DNA from: Nocardia rhizosphaerihabitans | GTDB lineage: Bacteria; Actinomycetota; Actinomycetes; Mycobacteriales; Mycobacteriaceae | DNA: 64,000 nucleotides | Assembly (NCBI RefSeq): GCF_014646295.1 | Contig: NZ_BMNE01000001.1 | Span: 682,001 to 746,000, forward strand | Direction of reading: 5' to 3' | The notes under the pieces: generated by a model | What the model was told of the DNA's origin: nothing | Databases searched by the model: none | What the model saw: the letters and a program-made list of their open reading frames with translations, nothing else | Shown: one piece after another, positions 51,021 through 60,417 of the stretch | How positions within the stretch are numbered: position 1 is the stretch's first letter | How the letters are laid out: each line of letters begins with the position of its first letter | Program-made: the position numbers and the translations under genes

Positions 51021-53066
51021 CTAGTCGAGCGGTTTGCGCAGGGCCGCGAGGAACATCGCGTCGGTGCCGTGACGGTGGGGCCACAGCTGAGCCGACGGGC
51101 CGTCGCCGAGGTCGGTGACGCCGGGGAGCAGGTCGCGGGTGTCGAGTTGTTCCGCGCCGGAGCGGCGGACGAAATCGCCGACCACCGCGACGGTTTCGGG
51201 CAGGTGCGGCGAGCACGTCGAGTACACGACCACGCCGCCGGGGCGCAGCAGATCCCAAGCGGCGGTGAGCAGTTCGCGCTGTAGGGTGACCAGCTCCGGC
51301 ACGTCGGCGGGAGTGCGCCGCCAGCGCGCCTCGGGGCGGCGACGCAGCGCGCCGAGGCCGGTGCAGGGTGCGTCCACGAGGATGCGGTCGTAACCGGGGG
51401 TCAGACCACTGTCACGGCCGTCGGCGACATGCACGGTGACCGGCAGCCCACGGGTGGACTTACGGACCAGTTCGGCGCGGTGCTCGGCGGGCTCGACGGC
51501 GTCGACGGTGAACAGGTCGATCGCGGCCAGCGCGCCCAACATGGCCGCCTTGCCGCCGGGTCCGGCGCAGAGATCGAGCCAGCGGCCCGCATCGGGACCG
51601 TTCAGCGGTGCCTTGGTCAGCGCGACGGCGACGAGCTGACTGCCCTCGTCCTGGACAGCGGCGATACCGTCGCGGACGGGTTCCAGCTGACCGGGGTCGC
51701 CGCCTTCGAGGTACACCGCGTACGGCGACCAGCGGCCTTCCTCGCCGCCGGTGACCAGCGCGAGTTCCTCGGCGGTGATCTCACCGGGCCGGGCGACAAG
51801 GTGCACGACCGGGCGCTCGTCGTCGGCGGCCAGCAGCGCACCCAGTTCGCCCGCCTGCGCGCCGAGCGCATCGGCGAAGGACTGGGCGATCCAGGTCGGG
51901 TGGGCGTATTCGAAGGCGAGGCCGCCGACGGGATCGGCGGGCGCCAGTTCGGCCACCCACTCCTCGACCGTCTTCTCCCCCGCCCGCCGCAGCACCGCGT
52001 TCACGAAACCGGCACGGCCCTGGCCGAATTCGGCACGAGCCAGATCGACGGAGGTGTCGACGGCGGCATGCGCGCTCGTGCGGGTCCGCAGCAGCTGATA
52101 GACGCCGAGCCGCAGGATATCGAGAATCGGCCCGTCGATCTCGGCCACCGGCCGCCCCGCGCACGCCGCGATCACCGCGTCGAGCTGCCCCTGCGAGCGG
52201 CACGCGCCGTAGGTGAGTTCGGTCGCGAACGCGGCATCACGCCCGCTGATCTTGCGCTCCCGCAACAACTTCGGCAGCACCAGGTTGGCGTAGGCGTCGC
52301 GCTCCCGCACGGCCCGCAGCACATCGAGTGCCACTTCGCGCGCGGGATCGACCGGCTCGCCGCGCCGCTTCCGCGGGCTCGGCACACTCGGATCCGGCCG
52401 ATCCTCGCGCCTGCGCTCCGCGCCCTGACCGCCGGCTCGCTCACCGGCGGACCGCTTGCCACCGCGGGCGGCTCCCGCACCGCGAGAACGCGAATCCCCT
52501 TCGCGCGCAGTGCGCTCCGCGGTGGGCCTGCTTCCGGTGGCGTCGCCACGACCGGCACCGCGTCCCTGCGGACCACCGGATCGTTCCGCGCGGTCACCGC
52601 CCGCGCGACCAGCGGAGCGTCCGGTCTCGGCACGGCCGTGCCCCCGCGGACCATCGGATCGTTCGGCGCGGTCGCCGCCCGCACGAGTACCGGAACGTCC
52701 GGCCTCACCGCGGCCGTCAGCACCACGCCGCTCAGCCAAGTCGGTACGACGGTCGTCGTCACGACCGTGACCACCCTCGCCGCGACCGCGGAAGCCCCCG
52801 CCACGCGAGTCATCGGCACCGCGACCACGATCGTCACGTTGCCGGCCACTCGCACCGCGACCGGCGTCACCACGATCGTCCGCCTGGCGCGAACCACCGG
52901 AGCGCTGCGAGGGTCCGCCGCCCGCTCGCACGGTGCCGCCGCCCTTGGCCGCGCGGGCCGCCCAGCCACCGTCGACGTTCTTGCCCGAGACCTTGCGTTC
53001 GTCGCGCGGTGTTGTGCCGCTGCGCTGGTCGGCTTCCCGGCGTCGCCTGCGATCCGAGGCACTCAT
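51021..53066 (-). CDS. rsmB: 16S rRNA (cytosine-967-C5)-methyltransferase RsmB with Arg/Gly-rich extension
   Basis: A 681-residue Fmu/Sun-type m5C methyltransferase. Residues 242-370 are a NusB-like RNA-binding domain ([20 protein letters not shown], then [20 protein letters not shown]). The C-terminal SAM domain carries [18 protein letters not shown], catalytic Cys568 in VDAPCTGLG and Cys618 in YSTCSP. Residues 1-238 are not part of the family core: disordered, rich in Arg, Gly, Asp and Ser, with repeats such as [10 protein letters not shown] at 128-137 and 154-163. The stop of fmt overlaps ATG 53066 (ATGA), matching the conserved def-fmt-rsmB order. Confidence 0.93.
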   Translation of the reverse strand: MSASDRRRRREADQRSGTTPRDERKVSGKNVDGGWAARAAKGGGTVRAGGGPSQRSGGSRQADDRGDAGRGASGRQRDDRGRGADDSRGGGFRGRGEGGHGRDDDRRTDLAERRGADGRGEAGRSGTRAGGDRAERSDGPRGHGRAETGRSAGRAGGDRAERSGGPQGRGAGRGDATGSRPTAERTAREGDSRSRGAGAARGGKRSAGERAGGQGAERRREDRPDPSVPSPRKRRGEPVDPAREVALDVLRAVRERDAYANLVLPKLLRERKISGRDAAFATELTYGACRSQGQLDAVIAACAGRPVAEIDGPILDILRLGVYQLLRTRTSAHAAVDTSVDLARAEFGQGRAGFVNAVLRRAGEKTVEEWVAELAPADPVGGLAFEYAHPTWIAQSFADALGAQAGELGALLAADDERPVVHLVARPGEITAEELALVTGGEEGRWSPYAVYLEGGDPGQLEPVRDGIAAVQDEGSQLVAVALTKAPLNGPDAGRWLDLCAGPGGKAAMLGALAAIDLFTVDAVEPAEHRAELVRKSTRGLPVTVHVADGRDSGLTPGYDRILVDAPCTGLGALRRRPEARWRRTPADVPELVTLQRELLTAAWDLLRPGGVVVYSTCSPHLPETVAVVGDFVRRSGAEQLDTRDLLPGVTDLGDGPSAQLWPHRHGTDAMFLAALRKPLD

Positions 53067-53986
53067 CCGATCACCGTGCCCGGGGCAAGGCGGGCGCCGC
53101 GGGCCCAGTCCAGGGCATTCATCATCTTCTTGCCGGGTGGCTGGACCTGGCCGAGCCGGACCGCTGTGGTCGACGTTCCGACGAAGACGCCGGACTTGCG
53201 CACCTCGATCTCGCGTTCGGGCAAGGTTTCCTCCACCATCTCCACCGGGCCGAGCTTGAGGCGCAGTCCGTTCATCTCGGTCCACGCGCCGGGCGCCGGG
53301 GTGACGGCACGGATGCGGCGGTGGATGGCCAGTGCGGTCTCGTCGAACCGGATCCGGCCTGCTTCCACGGTCACCTTCGGCGCGTAGGACACGCCGTCGC
53401 TGGATTGCGGAATCGCTTGCAGCGTCCCGTCTTCCACGCCGTCGAGGGTCTTCTCCAGCAGGACGGCACCCGCCTCCGCCAGCCGGGCGAGCAGCTCGCC
53501 CGCGGTGTCGGTGACGCCGACCTTCTCGGTCATCACGCCGTACACCGGGCCGGTGTCCAGGCCCGCCTCGATGAGGAAGGTCGACGCGCCGGTCATGTCG
53601 TCACCGGCATCGATGGCCGCCTGCACCGGCGCCGCGCCACGCCAGGCGGGCAGCAGCGAGAAGTGCAGGTTGATCCAGCCGTGGGTGGGGATGTCGAGCA
53701 CCTGCTGGGGCAGCAACGCGCCGTAGGCCACCACCGGGCAGCAGTCCGGGGCCAGGTTGGTCAGCGCCGCGACGAACTCGGGTTCGGCGGGCTTGCGCGG
53801 GGTGAGCACCTGGATGCCGTGCTCGTCGGCCAGCTGCCCCACCGGCGAGCGCATGATCTTGCGGCCGCGGCCCGCGACGGCGTCGGGGCGGGTGATCACG
53901 GCGACGACCTCGTGGCGCTCGCTCTCGATCAGCCTGCGCAGCGAGGGCACCGCGGGTTCGGGTGTGCCTGCGAAGACGACGCGCAT
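53063..53986 (-). CDS. fmt: methionyl-tRNA formyltransferase
   Basis: A 307-residue enzyme that formylates initiator Met-tRNA with 10-formyltetrahydrofolate. [20 protein letters not shown] opens the catalytic domain; [20 protein letters not shown] contains the conserved Asn-x-His and SLLPxx[15 protein letters not shown] follows. The C-terminal OB-like domain recognises tRNA. ATG 53986 overlaps the def stop, and its stop overlaps rsmB, so the three are co-translated. Confidence 0.96.
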   Translation of the reverse strand: MRVVFAGTPEPAVPSLRRLIESERHEVVAVITRPDAVAGRGRKIMRSPVGQLADEHGIQVLTPRKPAEPEFVAALTNLAPDCCPVVAYGALLPQQVLDIPTHGWINLHFSLLPAWRGAAPVQAAIDAGDDMTGASTFLIEAGLDTGPVYGVMTEKVGVTDTAGELLARLAEAGAVLLEKTLDGVEDGTLQAIPQSSDGVSYAPKVTVEAGRIRFDETALAIHRRIRAVTPAPGAWTEMNGLRLKLGPVEMVEETLPEREIEVRKSGVFVGTSTTAVRLGQVQPPGKKMMNALDWARGARLAPGTVIG

Positions 53987-54525
53987 CAGCGGCCACCGCC
54001 GACACCGCTGGACTCGCGGACGGTGATTCCGGCACGGAACCAGTCGGATTCGCGGATGGTGCGCATCGCGTCCTTGCGGTCGGCCGGCTCGAGCTTGTTC
54101 ACGAACAACACGCCGTCGAGATGATCGGTCTCGTGCTGCACGCACCGCGCGAGCAGCCCTTCTGCCGCGAATTCCACGGGCGCACCGGCACTGTCGACGC
54201 CCGTGACGCGCACCCGCATCGCGCGGCGCACGTCGTAGCGCACGCCGGGAATCGACAGGCAGCCCTCGGGCCCGACCTGCTCGTCCTCGCCGATCGCCGT
54301 CCACTCCGGGTTCACCACGTGTCCCGCAGCGTCACCGGTGTCGTAGACGAACACCCGCAGCCCGACCCCGATCTGCGGCGCCGCCATCCCGACCCCGCCG
54401 TCGTCGTGCATGGTCTCGGTGAGGTCGGCGATCAACTGGCCGAGCTCGGCGCCGAACTCGGTGACCGCATCCGCACGGGAACGCAGAATGGGATCGCCGA
54501 ACAGGCGAACGGGCTGAATGGTCAC
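53986..54525 (-). CDS. def: peptide deformylase
   Basis: A 179-residue metalloenzyme removing the N-formyl group added through Fmt. All three motifs are present: [12 protein letters not shown] (motif 1), EGCLSIPG (motif 2, metal Cys) and [12 protein letters not shown] (motif 3, HExxH). The C-terminus is slightly longer than in E. coli, as in type I actinobacterial enzymes. The start is GTG 54525. It heads the def-fmt-rsmB operon. Confidence 0.96.
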   Translation of the reverse strand: MTIQPVRLFGDPILRSRADAVTEFGAELGQLIADLTETMHDDGGVGMAAPQIGVGLRVFVYDTGDAAGHVVNPEWTAIGEDEQVGPEGCLSIPGVRYDVRRAMRVRVTGVDSAGAPVEFAAEGLLARCVQHETDHLDGVLFVNKLEPADRKDAMRTIRESDWFRAGITVRESSGVGGGR

Positions 54526-54611
54526 GCGGCGGCTCCCGGCTGGACGAAGTGCGGTCAGCCCATTCTATTGATCCCCGTGGTCGAGTCGTCGGCGCACCAT
54601 CCGGCCGGCCG

Positions 54612-55625
54612 TCAGGAATTTCCGGCGATGATCACCTGGGGAATACCGGTGCCGAGGGCGACCGGCTTGCAGACCGGAGCCGGGGCGTGGGCGGGGTCGA
54701 GCACCCGCAGCAGCAGCTGCTGCACGAACGGGTCGTAGACCAGGTGGAAATGGCCGGTCAGGTCGTCGGCGCACAGGTCCTGCAGGACGAGGTTCTCCGC
54801 GCCTGCGCCGTGCAGGGCGATGTTGTCGAAGGGCTGGATCATCTCGTCGACCCGGCTGCCGACGGTGACGTAACGCGGACCGGGCACGGTATCGCCACCG
54901 GCATTGAGCTCGACCATCAGCGGCTCACCCTGCGCCTGCTGGACCGCGGCCGTCGAGGTGACCTTCGCGTAGACGTCCATCATGCCGGGGACGGCCTGGC
55001 CGACCGGCACGAGTCCGTACATGACGCCGCCGTAGCTGGGCGAGGCGAGCCCGACCCAGGTGCCGACCTTCGGTGCTCCCCCGAGCTTGTTGACGTAGTA
55101 CCGGCTGACGTTCGCGCCCTGCGAGAAGCCGACCAGGTCGACCTTCGCCGCACCGGTCACCGCGAGCACGTCGTCGACGAACGCCGCGAGCTGCGCGAAG
55201 CTGATCCGCATGTCCTCGGTGCCGTAGGTGTCGGCGCCGGGCGCGCCACCATAGTTCAGCGCGAACACGCACATCCCCGCGTCGACGAGCTGCGGACCGA
55301 TCCCCGCCCAATCGGAGTACGCACTGGAGTCGGTACCGTGCACGAGCACCACCGGACGCGGATGTTCGGCGGTCGGCTTACAGCCGAAGTTGTTGACCCC
55401 CACCGGAACTGCGGCCGGGTGCGTGTCGAGATAGCGTGCCGCGGCGAGGTGGTCGGTCTGGCGTGGACCCTCTTCGCTCGGCACGACGGCAGGCCGGTAC
55501 CCCGCTGGTTCGGCTCCGGCAGGCGAGGCCATGCTCCCGAAAGCCGCGGCGACGGCTAACGCGATCGCGCCCGCCCGTCGCTGTTGTGCCGTTCCCCAAA
55601 CCCACCTGCGCCGCCGCTGTCCCAT
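54612..55625 (-). CDS. secreted class 2 lipase (alpha/beta-hydrolase)
   Basis: A 337-residue exported protein: a basic N-terminus, a hydrophobic signal (AGAIALAVAAAFGSMASPAGA) and probable cleavage after AGA at about residue 38. The hydrolase core shows RPVVLVHGTDSSAYSDW (oxyanion region) and the nucleophile elbow VDLVGFSQGANVSRYYV, followed by a late VCADDLTGHFHLV-type acid/His region (LCADDLTGHFHLVYD). Two Cys near the C-terminus (ALNYGG preceded by GMCVFA, and APVCKP) could form disulfides. This matches lipase class 2/triacylglycerol lipases of actinobacteria. Confidence 0.87.
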   Translation of the reverse strand: MGQRRRRWVWGTAQQRRAGAIALAVAAAFGSMASPAGAEPAGYRPAVVPSEEGPRQTDHLAAARYLDTHPAAVPVGVNNFGCKPTAEHPRPVVLVHGTDSSAYSDWAGIGPQLVDAGMCVFALNYGGAPGADTYGTEDMRISFAQLAAFVDDVLAVTGAAKVDLVGFSQGANVSRYYVNKLGGAPKVGTWVGLASPSYGGVMYGLVPVGQAVPGMMDVYAKVTSTAAVQQAQGEPLMVELNAGGDTVPGPRYVTVGSRVDEMIQPFDNIALHGAGAENLVLQDLCADDLTGHFHLVYDPFVQQLLLRVLDPAHAPAPVCKPVALGTGIPQVIIAGNS

Positions 55626-55733
55626 ATCCCAAAGAAATACACCCTCGGGGTGGGTTTCGCACCTCCATGAACGGGGTATGAATGCCCCGAATTATCGGGG
55701 GTGCCGCGGCGGCGCCGATCCCGCACCGGGAGC

Positions 55734-56405
55734 TCACTTCTCAGAAGTGGCGTCGCCCCCGGGCGTGACGTCGTCTTCGGCGAGGATGCGATAGAGGGCC
55801 CGACGGGTCTCGGTGAGCACCTCGGCCGCCTTGGCCGCCTGCTCCGCCGTCCCGACCTGGGCGACCTGACCGACCGCGCCCATCACCTGTCCGACCAGGC
55901 CACGCAGATCCAGCGCCTGGGCGCCGATGTCCTGCTTGACCTCGGCCCACGGGTCGCCGAGTTCCTCGCGATTGGCCTCGACATAGGTCTTGCCCTCGTC
56001 GGTGAGCTGGGCGGTCTTGCGACCGGCCACCTTCTCGATGAGCACCAGGCCCTCGTCCTCGAGCTGGGCCAATGCCGGGTAGATGGACCCCGGGCTGGGA
56101 CGCCAGACATCGTCGCTACGCTCGCGGATCTGCTGGATCAGCTCGTAGCCGTGCATGGGCCGCTCGACGAGCAGCAGCAGCACCGCGGCACGCACGTCAC
56201 CGCGCCTGCCCCGGCCGCCACGGCCGCGTCCACGACCGAAGCCGGGACCGAAACCCGGTCCGAAACCTGGGCCGAAGCCCGGTCCGAACTCGGGACCGTG
56301 CCCGTGTCGCCCACCCCGGCGGAACTGCCGCCGATCGGGACCGAATTCCGCGGGTCCGCGACCGCGGCCGAAGTGTCCGAATTCTCGATTCTCTGCGTTG
56401 TGCAT
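55734..56405 (-). CDS. PadR-family transcriptional regulator with Gly/Phe-rich N-terminus
   Basis: A 223-residue PadR regulator. Residues 70-150 are the winged helix: DVRAAVLLLLVERPMHGYEL, the PSPGSIYPALAQLEDEGLVL motif, and the wing. The C-terminal part is helical (dimerisation). Before it lies an unusual 68-residue stretch with four GFGP repeats (PEFGPGFGPGFGPGFGPGFG is its core) and an Arg/Gly-rich segment. The start is ATG 56405, preceded by GAGGAGG-like bases. It is divergent from a broken HD-LuxR gene. It probably controls itself and possibly an exporter elsewhere. Confidence 0.88.
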   Translation of the reverse strand: MHNAENREFGHFGRGRGPAEFGPDRRQFRRGGRHGHGPEFGPGFGPGFGPGFGPGFGRGRGRGGRGRRGDVRAAVLLLLVERPMHGYELIQQIRERSDDVWRPSPGSIYPALAQLEDEGLVLIEKVAGRKTAQLTDEGKTYVEANREELGDPWAEVKQDIGAQALDLRGLVGQVMGAVGQVAQVGTAEQAAKAAEVLTETRRALYRILAEDDVTPGGDATSEK

Positions 56406-56447
56406 GACAGCCTCCTCAGGCTCTCTCGTCGTTCTTCACACTATCGA

Positions 56448-56457
56448 CGATATATCG
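56448..56457. promoter_or_regulatory. possible PadR operator (AT-rich palindrome)
   Basis: CGATATATCG is a perfect 10-bp palindrome about 45 bp before the padR start, in an otherwise GC-rich stretch, with TATCGA next to it. PadR regulators often bind short AT-rich palindromes in their own promoters. The evidence is position and composition only. Confidence 0.35.
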
Positions 56458-56495
56458 GCAATGCATCGAGTGCAAGAGGTACTCTTGTGATCACC

Positions 56496-57681
56496 ATGAC
56501 GGAGCCGCTGCGGCCGATGCGGTTGGCCGAACTGATCGCCTCGCTGTCGCCGGCCACCCACCGCGGTCCGCACCGCGCTGCCCCAGGCCTTCGAACGCCG
56601 GGACGGCCACGGCGTGCCCGCCGGGCTGCGCGGCGACGCGATCATCCCGGTGATGCGGGTGGTCCACATCGCCGACGACGCCGAGGTACACGCCCGCGTC
56701 GGCGGTGTCGACGCGGCCGTGCAGATGTTGCGCTCGCGCCGCGGCACCGAATTCGACCCCGGCCTGGTCGACCTGTGTACCCGCGACGGCGGCGCGCTGC
56801 TCGACGGGCTCGACCAGGTCGACGCCTGGCAGCACGTGATCGACGGCTGCGCCGCGCTCGACCGCCCGATCCCCGAGGCCGAACTCACCGAGGTGCTCGC
56901 GGTGTTCGCCGACTACGCCGACGCGAAAGCCACCTGGTTCCTCGGACATTCGCGCGCGGTCGCCGAACTGGCCGCGGCGGCGGCCCGCGAATACGGCCTG
57001 CCCGCCGACCAGGCCACGATGGTCCGCAGGGCCGCGCTGGTGTGCAGACTCGGCACCATCGGCGTCTCGACCGGGATATGGAACAAGCCGGGGCCGCTCA
57101 CCCCGAGCGAGCGCGAACGCGTGCGCATGGTCCCCTACCTCACCGAGCGCATCCTGGCCCGCAGTCCGCACCTCGCCGTGCTGGCCGGACCGGCCTCGAT
57201 GGTCTACGAGCGGATGGACGGCTCCGGGTATCCGCGCGGGCTCACCGGCGCGATGCTGCCGCCGACGGCCCGCATCCTGGCCGCCGCCCAGATGCTGCGC
57301 GCCCTCGGCGAGGACCGCCCGCACCGACCAGCCGCCGATCCCGACGAACGTGCGAAGATCCTGCGCGCCGAGGCGACGGCGGGCAGGCTCGACGGCGATG
57401 CCGTCGCCGCGGTCCTGGCTGCCGCGCAGGGCCGAAGGCCGCGCAAACGCGCGCTGGTCGCCGGTCTCACCGCCCGCGAACTCGATGTGCTGGCGCTGCT
57501 GGTTCGCGGTCGTTCGACCAGGGAGATCGCGCAGGCGCTCGGCATCAGTCCCCGGACCGCGGGCAGCCATGTCGAGCACATCTACACCAAGATCGGCGTG
57601 CACAGCCGCGGCTCGGCCGCCGTCTTCGCCATGCGCCACGGCCTCCTGCCGGACGAGGATCAGCCCGCAAAGATCGGGTGA
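56496..57681 (+). pseudogene. HD-domain/LuxR-type regulator with internal deletion and frameshift
   Basis: The N-terminal codons from ATG 56496 (MTEPLRPMRLAELIASLSPA) match the start of the HD-domain plus LuxR-HTH regulators common in actinobacteria. About 20 codons later the frame no longer matches. The family sequence resumes in the next frame at about 56560 (VRTALPQAFERRDGHG) and stays open to 57681, ending with a normal LuxR HTH (LTARELDVLALLVRGRSTRE, IAQALGISPRTAGSHVEHIY). By comparison with remembered full-length relatives, roughly 160 residues are missing at the junction. The remaining HD region has lost metal ligands (usual HDLG is CRLG; usual HHER is VYER). The open frame 56614-57681 (355 codons from GTG) could still be translated as a truncated product. 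Confidence 0.7.
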
Positions 57682-57723
57682 TCACCCGATGTCGGGGCGC
57701 CGCGTACGGCCGACACTTCCGGT

Positions 57724-58125
57724 ATGACTACTTCGACCCTCCCCCAGCAGCCGACCGAATCCCCGGTCGCCGACCTGTTTCTCGCCGCGCTGACCCGGCG
57801 CGACTTCGCCGCGATGACCGCCTGCCTCGCCCCCGAGGTACGCCTGCGCGGCCTCATCCCGCCCGGCCCGTTCGACGCGGTCGGCCCGGGCCCAGCCGTC
57901 GACCGGTTCCGCGGCTGGTTCGGCGGGCCCGACGATTTCACCGTGCTCGACGCCGGTAGCGACCGCGTCGGCGGCAAGCTCGCCCTGCACTGGCTGGTCC
58001 GGATGCAGCCCGTCCACGCTCCCGGCGCCGCCCGGGTCGCCGAGCAGCGGATCTTCCTCACCACCGAGCAGGACCGGATCACCACCATCGATCTGCTGTG
58101 TTCGGGATGGCAGCCGGCCGAGTGA
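57724..58125 (+). CDS. SnoaL/NTF2-like protein
   Basis: A 133-residue SnoaL-like (NTF2-fold) protein. The pattern VADLFLAALTRRDFAAMTAC, then LAPEVRLRGLIPPGPF, then VDRFRGWFGGPDDFTVLDAG is that of this small cone-shaped domain, found in polyketide cyclases, isomerases and many unknowns. ATG 57724 is the start. It follows the broken HD-LuxR gene by 42 bp on the same strand; HD-LuxR regulators are often near SnoaL-like genes, so the two may once have worked together (inference). Confidence 0.8.
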   Translation: MTTSTLPQQPTESPVADLFLAALTRRDFAAMTACLAPEVRLRGLIPPGPFDAVGPGPAVDRFRGWFGGPDDFTVLDAGSDRVGGKLALHWLVRMQPVHAPGAARVAEQRIFLTTEQDRITTIDLLCSGWQPAE

Positions 58126-58127
58126 GG

Positions 58128-58712
58128 TCAGCCCTGACCGGCCAGCTCGTCGATCCAGCGCTCCAGGCGCGCACCCTCGGTCACCATCAGCTCGGGGTCG
58201 CGGAAGGTGTTGGTGAGCAAGGAGATTCCTTGATAGGCCGCGACGAAGGCAACGGCGAGCTCGGCGGCGTCAGGCCTGCCGAGTTCGACGAACTGGGCCC
58301 GCGCCCAGTCGATGAGCAGGCTCATCAGCCGCGCCGGTTCGCCGCCGAAGGCGTCGGCGCGCTTGTCGAGTTCGGCGGCCAGCGAGCCGGTCGGACAGCC
58401 GAAGCGCACGGCCAGCTCGCGCTGGTCCACCCAGCTCGCGACCATCGCCTTCAACCGCTCGGCGGGGCCCGGCAGCGGCTCGATTCCCGCGATGACCTCG
58501 CCGAGCACCGCGGCATGGGTATCGATCACGGCCTGGACGAACTGGTCCTTGGTCTTGAAGTAGTAGTAGACGTTGCCGACGGGCACATCGGCCGCGCTGG
58601 CGATGTCGGCGATGGTCGTCTTCTCGACCCCCTGCTCGTAGAAGACCCGTGCGGCCGCGTGAACGAGTCGTTCCCGTTTCCCGATCTTCGGCGGGGTCGC
58701 TGAGTCAGTCAT
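58128..58712 (-). CDS. TetR-family transcriptional regulator
   Basis: A 194-residue TetR repressor. The HTH reads RLVHAAARVFYEQGVEKTTI, then ASAADVPVGNVYYYFKTKDQ; the C-terminal part resembles the TetR_C subgroup that often controls oxidoreductases. ATG 58712 is the start. It is divergent from an NmrA-type gene, and palindromic sites overlap both promoter regions, so it most likely represses that gene and itself. Its stop lies 2 bp from the convergent SnoaL gene. Confidence 0.9.
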   Translation of the reverse strand: MTDSATPPKIGKRERLVHAAARVFYEQGVEKTTIADIASAADVPVGNVYYYFKTKDQFVQAVIDTHAAVLGEVIAGIEPLPGPAERLKAMVASWVDQRELAVRFGCPTGSLAAELDKRADAFGGEPARLMSLLIDWARAQFVELGRPDAAELAVAFVAAYQGISLLTNTFRDPELMVTEGARLERWIDELAGQG

Positions 58713-58750
58713 GCAACTAACTATAGACAGCCCGGTCAGACCTTGCTACG

Positions 58751-58776
58751 TTGAGTTAGTCAGTCAACTAACTCAA
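58751..58776. promoter_or_regulatory. TetR operator upstream of the NmrA-type gene, with a second half-site
   Basis: Arms TTGAGTTAGT (58751-58760) and ACTAACTCAA (58767-58776) form a perfect inverted repeat with a 6-base spacer, just before the ribosome-binding site of the gene at 58786. A related sequence, GTCAGTCATGCAACTAACTA (58707 onward), lies over the tetR start codon, suggesting a second binding site. Confidence 0.75.
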
Positions 58777-58785
58777 GGAGTTCTC

Positions 58786-59631
58786 ATGATCGTCGTCACC
58801 GGGGCCACCGGCAATATCGGCCGTCAGCTGGTCGGGCTGCTCGCCGAGGCGGGCGAACAGGTCCGCGCGGTCTCTCGGGGCAGCAAGCCCGTCGACCTGC
58901 CCGCGGGCGTCGAACACGCTGTTGCCGATCTGGGCGACCTCGACAGCCTCTACCCCGCCCTGCGCGGTGCGGAGGCGCTGTTCCTGCTGATCACCGGCGA
59001 GCAGCTCATGACCGGGCCGGAACCCGCCCAGGTCATGAAGGCCGCCTCCGCCGCCGGTGTCCGCCGGGTGGTGTTCGTCTCCTCGCAGGGCGCGGTGACC
59101 CGTCCTGAATCCGCCGGGTACGCGCGGACGATCGCCTTCGAGCAGGCGCTGGCGGAGTCCGATCTCGAGTGGACCTCGCTGCGGCCTGGTGCGTTCTTCT
59201 CCAACACCTATGCCTGGATCGAAGCGGTGCGCACGTCGCGGACCGTCGCCGCGCCGTTCGGCGATGTCGGTCTGCCCGCGGTCGATCCGGGGGACATCGC
59301 GGCGGTCGCGGCGGTCGCTCTTCGCGAGGACGGGCACGGCGGTCGCGCCTACACGCTGACCGGCCCGGCGGTGGTCACCCCGCGCGAGCAGGCGGCCGCG
59401 ATCGCCACGGCCGTCGACGAGCCGATCAGCTTCGTCGAACTCACCGCGGCGCAGGCGAAGGAGAACATGCTGCGATTCATGCCGGAGGCGGTCGCCGACC
59501 ACACGCTGACCATCCTGGGCACTCCCACCGCCGAGGAACAGCAGGTCAGCGGCGATATCGAGCAGGTGCTCGGACGCCCGGCGACCTCCTACGCCGAGTG
59601 GGCACTGCGGCAGCGCGCGATGTACCGCTGA
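58786..59631 (+). CDS. NmrA-like/SDR-type NAD(P)-binding protein
   Basis: A 281-residue atypical SDR of the NmrA/QOR2 type. It opens with the nucleotide motif MIVVTGATGNIGRQLVGLLA, followed by AVADLGDLDSLYPALRGAEA and RVVFVSSQGAVTRPESAGYA; SDLEWTSLRPGAFFSN is also family-typical. The usual SDR Tyr-x-x-x-Lys is not clear, so it may be a quinone reductase-like enzyme or a redox sensor. ATG 58786 follows AAGGAG. Divergent TetR control suggests induction by electrophiles or quinones. Confidence 0.87.
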   Translation: MIVVTGATGNIGRQLVGLLAEAGEQVRAVSRGSKPVDLPAGVEHAVADLGDLDSLYPALRGAEALFLLITGEQLMTGPEPAQVMKAASAAGVRRVVFVSSQGAVTRPESAGYARTIAFEQALAESDLEWTSLRPGAFFSNTYAWIEAVRTSRTVAAPFGDVGLPAVDPGDIAAVAAVALREDGHGGRAYTLTGPAVVTPREQAAAIATAVDEPISFVELTAAQAKENMLRFMPEAVADHTLTILGTPTAEEQQVSGDIEQVLGRPATSYAEWALRQRAMYR

Positions 59632-59664
59632 GCGGGTCCGGTGCCGACCCAGCGTGGATCCAGC

Positions 59665-60327
59665 TCACGCCTTGTCGGCGGAACCAGCGCTCAGCCGGGT
59701 TCGGAGCGTGGGCAGGCCGGACCCGGTCAGCTCGTCGGCATAGGTGACGCGGCCTGCCATGACCATGACCAGCGCGATCGTCGGACCGCTGACCAGCGGA
59801 CCGGCGCCCGTCGCGAAGGTCCCGTCGGTGGCTTCCAGGCGCAGGCCGGCGATGGTGGTCATGCTGGGCACGGTGAAATCGCGGCTCGCGTAGAAGTCGG
59901 CGACCGCGGTGGCGGCCTCCGTCGAGGGCGTGGTGGACAGCCCGAGCGGTCTGCGGATGTCCTGCCCGTGGACGACGACCTCGCCGAGCCAGGCCGCGGT
60001 GTGCCCGGACGCCGCGGTCGTGCTGGTGATGACCGCCCGGAACAGCGCGAGGGTTTCGGCTGGTGTGGCCCCGCGATGGTCGGCCAGGCGCCGGGCATTG
60101 TGCAGGTCGAAGTCGAAGCGGGCGCCCAGGACACTCCGCAGCCAGCGCAGCCTGCCGATACTCGCCGCCGCGGTGAGGTGGGCGACGACCTCCTCGACCA
60201 CCCAGGTCCCGCACAGCGACGGCCGCGCCCACTGCTCGTCGGTCAGAGAGGCGAGGTCCTCGGCCAGGGCCGCCCGTTCGGCGTGCGCCATTGCCCAGAG
60301 TTCGTCACGAGAAAGGGTGTTCGCCAA
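59665..60327 (-). CDS. maleylpyruvate isomerase/DinB-like mycothiol-dependent family protein
   Basis: A 220-residue protein of the actinobacterial maleylpyruvate isomerase family (DinB-like four-helix bundle). LCGTWVVEEVVAHLTAAAS contains the first metal His, and WLGEVVVHGQDIRRPLGL the second. Members are thiol-dependent enzymes using mycothiol. Start TTG 60327, with GGAGG 5 bases upstream on the minus strand; no better start is near. Transcribed with or next to the thioesterase-like gene at 60418. Confidence 0.85.
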   Translation of the reverse strand: MANTLSRDELWAMAHAERAALAEDLASLTDEQWARPSLCGTWVVEEVVAHLTAAASIGRLRWLRSVLGARFDFDLHNARRLADHRGATPAETLALFRAVITSTTAASGHTAAWLGEVVVHGQDIRRPLGLSTTPSTEAATAVADFYASRDFTVPSMTTIAGLRLEATDGTFATGAGPLVSGPTIALVMVMAGRVTYADELTGSGLPTLRTRLSAGSADKA

Positions 60328-60417
60328 GGGGACCTCCAGGGCGCGGTTCGGGGACGCGCGGGCGCGCGCCGTCGTCAGTGCAGACGACGCCGACGGCGCG
60401 AATTCATCGGGCCCTGG

